Assembly (NCBI GenBank): GCA_910584305.1
Contig: CAJTZW010000019.1
Coordinates: 1-26,455, forward strand
DNA: 26,455 nt
Direction of reading: 5' to 3'
From: an uncultured Bacilli bacterium
GTDB taxonomy: Bacteria; Bacillota_I; Bacilli_A; RF39; UBA660
Shown here: piece by piece, positions 20,053-26,455 of the stretch
How positions within the stretch are numbered: the stretch's first letter is position 1
Layout of the letters: each line of letters begins with the position of its first letter
Made by a program: the position numbers and the translations under genes
Notes under the pieces: model-generated
The model's input: only the letters and a program-made list of their open reading frames with translations
The model's database searches: none
Told to the model about the DNA's origin: nothing

Positions 20053-21222
20053 ATGAAGCCGGTATTTCATAATTTAAAAAAGAATATAAATGATATGGAT
20101 AAGTTATTATTAATAGTAACTATTTTTCTGTTTATATTTGGCTTATTAAATATTGTGACTGCCTCAAGTAGAGCAGTAGTACTTAGATATAATACATCAC
20201 TATATAGTTTCTTTTACAAACAATCGATGCATCTTATTTTAGGATTTGTAGTATTCTTAATAATTATAAATATCCCTACAAAGCGGTACAAACAATGGGG
20301 TGTATTAGCTTTTATAGCTATTAGTATCTTGTTAGCGTATTTATCATTATATGGGTCTATTCACAAGGGATCAATTAACTGGATTAAATTTATGGGTTTT
20401 ACAATTCAACCAAGTGAATTTGCAAAACCAGTGATGATTCTTTGTCTATCTGTTTTATTTGAAATGTTTGCTAAAAAGCTTAGAAACAAAAAAATAAATC
20501 ACTATGATATGATTGGTATGATTTTATTTGTTGGGTGTATATTTCCACTTATGGTCTTTTTGCAAAAAGATTTAGGGACAGCTATCATATTATTTGTAAT
20601 TTTTGCCATTATGTTTTTCGCAAGCCCTATTTTACGAATAGATAAAATTAAAACGTGCTTGTTAGGTATTATCATATTAATCATAGGAGGTTTAATCATC
20701 ATTGTCAAAACGGGATCACTATTATCTGAAACACAAATGGAAAGATTTAATTTCTTTGATCCCTGTTCCAATTATGAGTCTGGTGGATATCAAATTTGTA
20801 ATGGATTTATAGCCATCAATGAAGGGGGACTCCTTGGCGTTGGAATAGGTCAAAGCAAACAAATATCATACATCCCAGAATCGCATACTGATAGTGTCTT
20901 CGCAATCATTTCAGAAGAATATGGTTTTATCCGTTCTACATGTATTTTTATCGCATATATTTTAGTTCTTGGTAGAATATTAAGTTTATCAAGTAAAGCA
21001 AGTACACTTCGGGGTAAATATATATGTTTAGGTGTTGCTGTATATATATTCTTGCATATTCTAATTAATTTAGGTGGATTGTTTGGAATTATGCCCCTTA
21101 CAGGAGTTCCACTTCCATTTTTAAGCTATGGTGGATCCTTTACATTATCACTTATTATTGCATTATCGATGGTACAAAGAATTTATATTGAAACCAAAAA
21201 TCAATTTATAAAAATAAAATAA
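20053..21222 (+). CDS. SEDS-family peptidoglycan glycosyltransferase (FtsW/RodA/SpoVE)
   Basis: This 389-aa polytopic protein has about ten membrane helices. It polymerises glycan strands from lipid II with a partner penicillin-binding protein. Family motifs seen in order: GSINWIKF (near 106-113), QPSEFAKP (118-125), QKDLGTA (173-179), GGLLGVGIGQSKQ (259-271), SHTDSVFAIISEEYGF (279-294) and PLPFLSYGGS near 357-366. The HTD/EE loop is closer to FtsW and SpoVE than to RodA, but the three cannot be separated safely without the rest of the genome. Two cysteines sit in the extracytoplasmic loop before the HTD motif (DPCSNYESGGYQIC). ATG 20053 has AAGGTGAT upstream. It appears monocistronic and ends in a strong terminator. 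Confidence 0.9.
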   Translation: MKPVFHNLKKNINDMDKLLLIVTIFLFIFGLLNIVTASSRAVVLRYNTSLYSFFYKQSMHLILGFVVFLIIINIPTKRYKQWGVLAFIAISILLAYLSLYGSIHKGSINWIKFMGFTIQPSEFAKPVMILCLSVLFEMFAKKLRNKKINHYDMIGMILFVGCIFPLMVFLQKDLGTAIILFVIFAIMFFASPILRIDKIKTCLLGIIILIIGGLIIIVKTGSLLSETQMERFNFFDPCSNYESGGYQICNGFIAINEGGLLGVGIGQSKQISYIPESHTDSVFAIISEEYGFIRSTCIFIAYILVLGRILSLSSKASTLRGKYICLGVAVYIFLHILINLGGLFGIMPLTGVPLPFLSYGGSFTLSLIIALSMVQRIYIETKNQFIKIK

Positions 21223-21260
21223 AGCCTATAAAAGAGATACCTTCTTCTATAGGCTTTATT
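21218..21260. terminator. Terminator after the SEDS gene
   Basis: AATAAAGCCTATA (21218-21230) and TATAGGCTTTATT (21248-21260) form a perfect 13-bp stem with a 17-nt loop. It may also serve the convergent gene ending at 21286. Confidence 0.8.
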
Positions 21261-21285
21261 ATGTAGTAGAATTTTATTCCTGATG

Positions 21286-21753
21286 CTAGATTGTTTTACA
21301 TTTTTGAAAGGCCCTGTTTTTAGGTTCTATTTGTAAGCCAAATTCTGTAAGCAAAGTTCCTGGGAACCTACGATAAAAATCTGGTGAATATGATTCCATA
21401 GCAGCAGAATGTAATTTCTGTAAATACCCACTTTCAATTATAATTTCTTCAAAATTTTCTTGAATGAATCTGTCAATATCTTCCTTAGTTAATATTTCTG
21501 AGTATCCAAGTTTGTTCATTTTTGAACCTAGCTCTATAGTATTAGTAATATAGGGAACACGTTTTTTTCTAGGCTTAGAAATTGGAAAATATTCCTTGGT
21601 AGCTATATCATAGCCCTGATTCCAGTTTACATCTCTTTCGAACAGAATCTTTTTTGGGTACGAGAGAGAAAAGTAAGTGCTTTGCGTTAATAGGCCAATA
21701 CACATATTGTCTCTTTTAAATGTTCTTTTCTTATCTATAGTAGTTTCATTCAT
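21286..21753 (-). CDS. Hypothetical protein (155 aa)
   Basis: I do not recognise a family. The protein is soluble and basic, without membrane segments. Visible features are a SLSYPKKILFERDVNW stretch near residues 38-53, a basic patch (KPRKKR) near 68-73, a helical segment ILTKEDIDRFIQENFEEI near 95-112, and a C-terminal FYRRFPGTLLTEFGL. The ATG at 21753 is chosen because GAGGG lies 6 nt upstream; a longer in-frame start at 21786 would cross the promoter. The gene has its own promoter (-10 at 21777-21782) and lies divergently from the fur/perR-like gene, with less than 150 bp between their starts. Confidence 0.7.
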   Translation of the reverse strand: MNETTIDKKRTFKRDNMCIGLLTQSTYFSLSYPKKILFERDVNWNQGYDIATKEYFPISKPRKKRVPYITNTIELGSKMNKLGYSEILTKEDIDRFIQENFEEIIIESGYLQKLHSAAMESYSPDFYRRFPGTLLTEFGLQIEPKNRAFQKCKTI

Positions 21754-21776
21754 AATATCCCTCTTCCGTATGTTAT

Positions 21777-21805
21777 ATGATACCATAATAGTTGTTATTT
21801 TTCAA
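21777..21805 (-). promoter_or_regulatory. Promoter of the minus-strand 155-aa gene
   Basis: Read on the minus strand: TTGAAA (21800-21805), a 17-bp spacer and TATCAT (21777-21782). Confidence 0.65.
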
Positions 21806-21818
21806 CCCACAGAATGGA

Positions 21819-21847
21819 TTGACAAAGTTAATAGTTAACTATATAAT
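21819..21847 (+). promoter_or_regulatory. Consensus sigma-A promoter of the fur/perR-like gene
   Basis: A perfect TTGACA (21819-21824), a 17-bp spacer and a perfect TATAAT (21842-21847). A 10-bp palindrome, TAGTTAACTA (21832-21841), fills the end of the spacer. So strong a promoter suggests that the gene is held down by a repressor. Confidence 0.85.
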
Positions 21848-21854
21848 TATCTTA

Positions 21855-21877
21855 ATAATAGTAATTATTACTATTAT
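21855..21877. promoter_or_regulatory. 23-bp perfect palindrome, likely Fur/PerR operator
   Basis: Two perfect 11-bp arms (ATAATAGTAAT and its inverse) surround one central T (21866). The palindrome starts about 8 bp after the -10 hexamer, at the expected transcription start, and ends 10 bp before ATG 21888. Size, A/T-richness and dyad symmetry fit the Fur/PerR class of operator and suggest autoregulation. Confidence 0.7.
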
Positions 21878-21887
21878 GGGGTGAACT

Positions 21888-22256
21888 ATGAAATATTCAA
21901 GGCAAAGGGATACAATCCTAAAAAATGTCCTAGCAAGAGGGGATCATCCTACAGCAAGTATGGTATATGAAGATGTTCAAAAGGCAATCCCAAATATAAG
22001 TCTAGGAACAGTATATAGAAATTTGACTATCCTAGTGGAATTGGGACAAATTCGTAAAATTGTTATGCCAGGAATGAGTGACCGCTTTGATAGAACATTA
22101 GAAAGTCATTATCATTTGTATTGTAAAAATTGTGGTATGTTATATGATATCATGCTCCCAAATATAGAAGATATTGACGTACTAGTTTCAAATTGTACAG
22201 GACATAAAATTGTATCCCATGATATTGTGTTCACTGGAGTATGTAAAAAATGTTAG
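21888..22256 (+). CDS. Fur-family metalloregulator, probably PerR
   Basis: This 122-aa protein has the Fur fold: an N-terminal winged helix (RQRDTILKNVLARGDHPTA, then ISLGTVYRNLTILVELG near 37-53) and a C-terminal metal domain. The structural zinc site is complete (C79-x2-C82 and C119-x2-C122), and an HYH triplet near 74-76 supplies regulatory-metal ligands. PerR senses peroxide through iron, Fur senses iron. The gene directly precedes rubrerythrin, a peroxide reductase, which favours PerR, but the sequence alone does not decide. GGGGTGA precedes ATG 21888. A palindrome between promoter and start suggests self-control. The rubrerythrin gene starts 16 bp after its stop, so both are one operon. 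Confidence 0.9.
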   Translation: MKYSRQRDTILKNVLARGDHPTASMVYEDVQKAIPNISLGTVYRNLTILVELGQIRKIVMPGMSDRFDRTLESHYHLYCKNCGMLYDIMLPNIEDIDVLVSNCTGHKIVSHDIVFTGVCKKC

Positions 22257-22272
22257 AAGGAAGGATGAAAAA

Positions 22273-22812
22273 ATGGAAGTAAAAGGTACACAAACAGAAA
22301 AAAATTTAATGACTGCATTTGCAGGAGAAAGCCAGGCTAGAAATAAATACACATATTTTGCTAGCCAAGCGAAAAAAGAAGGATATGAACAAATTTCTGC
22401 TATTTTCTTAGAAACTGCAGGAAATGAAAAAGAACATGCTAAAATGTGGTTTAAATTACTAGAAGGTGGAAGCATTAAATCTACAGAAGAAAACTTACTT
22501 GCAGCAGCTGAAGGTGAAAACTATGAATGGACAGATATGTATGACGAATTTGCTAAAACTGCAAAAGAAGAAGGATTTGATCATATCGCTTTCTTATTTA
22601 CTGAAGTTGGTAAAATAGAAAAAGAACATGAAGAAAGATTCCGCAAATTACTTGAGAATGTCAAAGCAGAAAAAGTATTTTCATCAGAAACTCCAAAGAT
22701 GTGGATTTGTCGCAATTGTGGACACATTCATTTTGGAGAAAAAGCCCCAGAAGTTTGTCCAGTATGTGCACATCCTCAAAGTTATTTTGAAGAAAGAGCA
22801 ACAAATTACTAA
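22273..22812 (+). CDS. rbr: Rubrerythrin
   Basis: Rubrerythrin reduces hydrogen peroxide to water in anaerobes, using a diiron centre fed with electrons through a rubredoxin-type iron. This 179-aa protein has the four-helix ferritin-like domain with its Glu/His ligands (AGESQARNKY near 17-26, GNEKEHAKMW near 51-60, and GKIEKEHEERF near 113-123) and a C-terminal rubredoxin domain with C146-x2-C149 and C162-x2-C165. The length is normal. ATG 22273 follows GAAGGAAGG. It is the second gene of the fur/perR-like operon, so expression should rise when the repressor is inactivated. A strong terminator follows. Confidence 0.96.
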   Translation: MEVKGTQTEKNLMTAFAGESQARNKYTYFASQAKKEGYEQISAIFLETAGNEKEHAKMWFKLLEGGSIKSTEENLLAAAEGENYEWTDMYDEFAKTAKEEGFDHIAFLFTEVGKIEKEHEERFRKLLENVKAEKVFSSETPKMWICRNCGHIHFGEKAPEVCPVCAHPQSYFEERATNY

Positions 22813-22816
22813 AATT

Positions 22817-22850
22817 AAAAACAATATGCGAAAGCGCATATTGTTTTATT
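22817..22850 (+). terminator. Terminator of the fur/perR-rubrerythrin operon
   Basis: AAAACAATATGCG (22818-22830) and CGCATATTGTTTT (22835-22847) form a perfect 13-bp stem with a 4-nt loop, then ATT. Confidence 0.9.
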
Positions 22851-22870
22851 GTAAGTTAATCCCCATCCAT

Positions 22871-22903
22871 AATTATTCTTTTTCTCTTATATAAAGAATA
22901 ATT
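22871..22903. repeat. Inverted repeat upstream of the pyruvate oxidoreductase gene
   Basis: AATTATTCTTT (22871-22881) and AAAGAATAATT (22893-22903) are perfect 11-bp inverted copies with an 11-nt spacer. A TATAAT (22933-22938) lies 30 bp downstream but without a clear -35. It could be an operator or a second terminator; it lacks a T run after the stem. Confidence 0.5.
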
Positions 22904-22981
22904 TATATATAACAAAATGGCAAGAAATTTGATATAATGAGTATAAATTATATGTACCATATGATACGTAGAGGTGATAGA

Positions 22982-25900
22982 ATGAAAAAAATCATAACAG
23001 TTGATGGAAATGAAGCATGTGCATATACATCTTATATGTTTACAGAAATGGCAGGAATTTATCCAATTACACCATCAAGTCCAATGGCAGAACATATGGA
23101 TGAATGGAGCGAAAAAGGTAAAAAAAATATAATGGGGGATAAAGTAAAAGTTGTAGAAATGCAAAGTGAAGCAGGGGCGGCCGGATTTATCCATGGGGTT
23201 TTACAAACAGGAACACTTGCTACAACGTTTACAGCTAGTCAAGGTCTTTTGCTTATGATTCCGAATATGTATAAAATGGCGGGGGAAATGTTACCTTGTG
23301 TTATGCATGTAGCAGCCCGTAGTCTATCAACACATGCATTAAGTATTTTCGGAGATCATCAAGATATTTATGCAACCCGTGCTACAGGATTTTGCATGTT
23401 ATCGTCTTCCTCTGTACAAGATGCAACATATATGGCTGCAGTAGCGCATTTATCTGCGATAGAGGTAAGTCTTCCTTTTATGCATTTCTTTGATGGATTT
23501 AGAACAAGTCATGAGATTCATAAAATAGAAGTTTTAGAGTCTTCTGATTACGAAAAATTACTGAATAAAAAAGCTTTAGCTGATTTTAGAAAAAGAGGCC
23601 TAAATCCAAAAAATCCTGTTATAAAAGGAACTGCAGAGAATGATGACATTTATTTTCAAATGACAGAAGTTAGAAATAAATTTTATGACAAGGTACCAAA
23701 GATTGTAAATGATTATATGGAAAAGATAAATGGGCTAGCTGGAACAACATATCATCCATTTAATTATTATGGAAGTGAAAAAGCAAAATATATCATTGTT
23801 GCCATGGGTTCTGTATGTGAAACCATTAAAGAAACGATTGATAGTTTAGACGATATGTATGGACTCATAGAAGTCCACCTTTATCGCCCATTTAGCAAAG
23901 AATACTTTTTACATGTACTTCCTCCTACTGTAGAAAAGATTGCAGTGTTAGACCGCACGAAAGAAGCAGGATCAATTGGAGAACCACTCTATTTAGATGT
24001 ATGTTCCATTGTAGCTGATAAAAATATCCAAGTGGTAGGTGGAAGATATGGACTTTCTAGTAAGAATACAACACCAAGGCAAATTAAAGCAGTATACGAT
24101 ATGCTAAAAGAAAAACCAAAACATAACTTTACTATAGGAATTGAAGATGATGTTACCAACTTGAGTTTACCTGTTGATGAATCTTTCAAAATACAAAATC
24201 ATAGTGAGTTTTTAATCTATGGCTATGGTAGTGATGGAATGGTAAGCGCAGGAAAATCTTTAATCAAACTACTAGGAGATAATACAAAAAAAGACGTCCA
24301 AGGATACTTTGAATATGACTCTAAAAAATCAGGTGGAGTTACTGTAGGACATTTACGATTTTCTGATAAAGAAATTCGTTCTACTTACTATGTAGAAAAT
24401 CCAAGCATAGTAGTTGTTACAAAAGAAAGTTACTTAGAAGAATTCCATGTGTTAGAAAACATTCAAAAAAATGGAATCCTAATTATCAATACTGCAAAAT
24501 CTAAAGAAGAAATACTAAAACTAATGAATTATGAAACATATAAAGCAATCAAAGAAAAAAATGTAAGAATATATGTAATAAGAGCAGAAGAACTTGCAAG
24601 AAAGTCTGGGCTTCAAAATAAGATAAGTATGATTATGGAAGTTGTTTTACTTTCTATTTCAAAAATTATCGATGTAGACTTTGCCCTTGCTGAATTAAAA
24701 AAATATGTGTCAAATAAATTTTCTAAAAAAGGGGAAGAGATTGTAAAGAGAAACCATACAGCTATTGATGAAGCTATGAATTATGTAGAAGAAATAGTAT
24801 TCATGGATGACAAAGAAATTGATAAAAAAATAGAATCAAACTCTATTTATAAAAACATTCGAATGAGAAGAGGAAATTCCCTTCCAACGAGTGCATTTCT
24901 ATCTATGAAAGATGGAAGTATGGAAGCAGGGACTGCGAATCTAGACAAACGAAAGATAAGTTCCATTGTACCAAAATGGATACAAGGAAATTGTATTCAA
25001 TGTAACCAATGCTCCTTTGTCTGTCCACATGGTGTCATTCGACCATTTCTGTTAAGTGAAGAAGAGTATGATAATGCACCTGAATATATAAAAAAACGCG
25101 TTGTAAAACCCCTTATGAGGCAATATGATAAATACTATTATTGTATAGGTATTTCTGTATCAGATTGCACAGGGTGTGGTTTATGTATGAAAAAATGTCC
25201 AGGAAAGATGCAGAGTAAGGCACTTATTTCTGAAACATTAGAAAACCAGATTCGAGGACAAGAACAACAAATTTTTGATTATTTAAGCAAGCATATTACC
25301 TATAAAAAAGACGTAGATATAACAACCGTAACAGGCAGTCAATTTAAACAGCCAAAGTTTGCCTTCTGTGGCGCATGTGCGGGATGTGGAGAACCTTCTT
25401 ATATTAGAGTACTCACACAACTCTTCGGAGAACACCTCATGATTGCCAATGCAACAGGATGCTCATCTATCTATGGAGGGAGTATGCCTTCTATGCCATA
25501 CACTCTTCCATGGGCAAGTTCCCTATTTGAAGATAACGCAGAATATGGATATGGTATGTATATGGCTTCTTTATATACAAAACAAAAAATAGCCAATATA
25601 ATGAAACAAAATATGGATAACCCAAATCAAAAATGGTTTGCTATGTGGTTAGAAAATCCAAATAACTATGACGTGGCCTTACAAGTATATGAAAATTTAG
25701 ATGACACCACACTACCAAACGAGCTAATTCTGTTAAAAGATAGTATTTTAAAGAAAAGTATTTGGATGATTGGAGGAGATGGTTGGGCATACGATATTGG
25801 CTTTTCTGGTATTGACCATGTTCTAGCAAGTGGAGAAAACGTAAACATACTAGTACTAGATACCCAAGTATATTCAAATACAGGTGGCCAATCATCAAAA

Positions 25901-26386
25901 GCAACTCCAAAAGGTATGATAGCATCCTTTGCAACCAGTGGAAAAAAGACTGCGAAAAAAGACTTAGCTAGAATCGCGTTATCCTATCCAAATTGCTATG
26001 TTGCTCAAATAAATTTAAGTGCCAATATGAATCAATTAATCAAAGTCTATAAAGAAGCAGAAAACTATCCAGGACCTTCTATTATTATAGCTTACTGCCC
26101 ATGTATATCTCATGGTATCGATGGAGGAATGACAAATAGTTTAGAGGTAGCTTCTCTTGCTACTACCTGTGGCTATTTTCCGATTTTTCACTATAATCCA
26201 TTAGAGAAAGAATTTCATATGGACTGTAAACCAAATTTTGATGCCTATGAACAGTTTTTAAATACCCAAACAAGATTTAAAATGTTAAAAGTAGTAAACA
26301 AAGAACATGCAGAAGAACTCTTACAAGAAAATAAAGAAAATGCAATAAAACGATTTGAATTCTACCAATCATTACAAAAAAAATAA
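22982..26386 (+). CDS. nifJ: Pyruvate:ferredoxin (flavodoxin) oxidoreductase, single-chain
   Basis: The enzyme converts pyruvate and CoA to acetyl-CoA and CO2, passing electrons to ferredoxin or flavodoxin, and is central to fermentation in anaerobes. This 1,134-aa protein has all domains fused: the pyruvate-binding N-terminal domain (GIYPITPSSPMAEHMDEW near 22-39), a transketolase C-like domain, the gamma domain (about 405-600), a ferredoxin domain with two 4Fe-4S motifs (CIQCNQCSFVC near 671 and CTGCGLCMKKC near 730), and the thiamine-diphosphate domain with the proximal cluster (CGACAGCGE near 796), GGDGWAYDIG near 931 and SNTGGQ near 965. All expected cysteines are visible. ATG 22982 has AGAGGTGAT upstream. 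It is slightly shorter than typical NifJ (about 1,170-1,200). Confidence 0.96.
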   Translation: MKKIITVDGNEACAYTSYMFTEMAGIYPITPSSPMAEHMDEWSEKGKKNIMGDKVKVVEMQSEAGAAGFIHGVLQTGTLATTFTASQGLLLMIPNMYKMAGEMLPCVMHVAARSLSTHALSIFGDHQDIYATRATGFCMLSSSSVQDATYMAAVAHLSAIEVSLPFMHFFDGFRTSHEIHKIEVLESSDYEKLLNKKALADFRKRGLNPKNPVIKGTAENDDIYFQMTEVRNKFYDKVPKIVNDYMEKINGLAGTTYHPFNYYGSEKAKYIIVAMGSVCETIKETIDSLDDMYGLIEVHLYRPFSKEYFLHVLPPTVEKIAVLDRTKEAGSIGEPLYLDVCSIVADKNIQVVGGRYGLSSKNTTPRQIKAVYDMLKEKPKHNFTIGIEDDVTNLSLPVDESFKIQNHSEFLIYGYGSDGMVSAGKSLIKLLGDNTKKDVQGYFEYDSKKSGGVTVGHLRFSDKEIRSTYYVENPSIVVVTKESYLEEFHVLENIQKNGILIINTAKSKEEILKLMNYETYKAIKEKNVRIYVIRAEELARKSGLQNKISMIMEVVLLSISKIIDVDFALAELKKYVSNKFSKKGEEIVKRNHTAIDEAMNYVEEIVFMDDKEIDKKIESNSIYKNIRMRRGNSLPTSAFLSMKDGSMEAGTANLDKRKISSIVPKWIQGNCIQCNQCSFVCPHGVIRPFLLSEEEYDNAPEYIKKRVVKPLMRQYDKYYYCIGISVSDCTGCGLCMKKCPGKMQSKALISETLENQIRGQEQQIFDYLSKHITYKKDVDITTVTGSQFKQPKFAFCGACAGCGEPSYIRVLTQLFGEHLMIANATGCSSIYGGSMPSMPYTLPWASSLFEDNAEYGYGMYMASLYTKQKIANIMKQNMDNPNQKWFAMWLENPNNYDVALQVYENLDDTTLPNELILLKDSILKKSIWMIGGDGWAYDIGFSGIDHVLASGENVNILVLDTQVYSNTGGQSSKATPKGMIASFATSGKKTAKKDLARIALSYPNCYVAQINLSANMNQLIKVYKEAENYPGPSIIIAYCPCISHGIDGGMTNSLEVASLATTCGYFPIFHYNPLEKEFHMDCKPNFDAYEQFLNTQTRFKMLKVVNKEHAEELLQENKENAIKRFEFYQSLQKK

Positions 26387-26406
26387 GTCACCTAGTGTGC
26401 CTTATT
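26382..26406 (+). terminator. Possible terminator after the pyruvate oxidoreductase gene
   Basis: AATAAGTCAC (26382-26391) pairs with GTGCCTTATT (26397-26406) with one mismatch and a 5-nt loop. There is no following T run. The remaining 49 bases of the window show no gene. Confidence 0.5.
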
Positions 26407-26455
26407 TCAGGCTGTTGACAAAGTAATTTGTTAATAGTCTTTTAATTTTTGAAAA

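Noticed and set aside
22628..22894. 88-codon frame overlapping the end of rubrerythrin
   Set aside because: It overlaps the rubredoxin domain in another frame, runs through the terminator hairpin and has no ribosome binding site.
25641..25934. 97- and 60-codon frames on the minus strand inside the pyruvate oxidoreductase gene
   Set aside because: Both are antisense to the conserved thiamine-diphosphate domain and have no start signals.
1..26455. tRNA, rRNA, CRISPR, insertion sequence or riboswitch
   Set aside because: No cloverleaf, rRNA segment, spaced repeats, transposase or recognisable riboswitch core was found by reading. The only long repeat is the sigma-gene pair.

Overview
The window is about 30% G+C (visual estimate) and reads as a spore-forming, anaerobic member of the low-GC Firmicutes. 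It most resembles the uncultured gut Bacilli/Erysipelotrichia-type lineages (RF39/RFN20-like), but that placement is inference. The evidence is a sigma-K fragment, a SpoIIAA-like/SigF-like pair, spoVAC-VAD-VAE, a YjcZ-type spore peptide and UvsE for sporulation, and pyruvate:ferredoxin oxidoreductase plus rubrerythrin for anaerobiosis. TGA works as a stop (two ATGA overlaps inside spoVA), so the code is the standard bacterial one. Ribosome binding sites often read GGTGAT a few bases before the start codon, and several start choices rest on that.

Region 1 (1-8570) is a sigma-factor island. It opens with the 3' half of sigK, whose homology begins at the Asn-Glu codons where skin-type elements interrupt sigK in Bacillus. 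A PadR regulator and its HAAS/DUF1700 membrane partner follow. Next come a Spo0A-box-like site and a two-gene operon of a SpoIIAA-like STAS protein and a SigF/SigG-type sigma factor, with no SpoIIAB kinase between them and no phospho-acceptor serine. Then come two large RpoD-like sigma paralogues (576 and 841 aa) that share a 725-bp identical tract and carry two and three successive region-4-like HTH modules, and a short, highly diverged sigma-like protein. Each large sigma gene has a near-identical promoter of its own. This island is the most unusual part of the window.

Region 2 (8571-12780) holds an unknown gene on the minus strand, the spoVAC-VAD-VAE dipicolinate-channel operon, a small coiled-coil protein, UvsE (UV endonuclease) on the minus strand and a small membrane protein. 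Region 3 (12781-18990) holds smc with unusually short coiled-coil arms, a membrane-anchored thioredoxin-like protein, a 48-aa membrane peptide behind a second Spo0A-box-like site, and an overlapping pair of ABC-F ATPase and YlmH-type S4 protein. Region 4 (18990-21790) holds peptide deformylase with a 26-aa membrane peptide behind it, a YjcZ-like peptide, a SEDS (FtsW/RodA/SpoVE) protein and an unknown gene. Region 5 (21790-26455) holds a Fur/PerR regulator behind a consensus promoter and a 23-bp perfect palindrome, rubrerythrin, and the single-chain pyruvate:ferredoxin oxidoreductase.

No rRNA, tRNA, CRISPR array, insertion sequence or recognisable riboswitch was seen. No gap longer than 300 bases remains once the small genes are counted.
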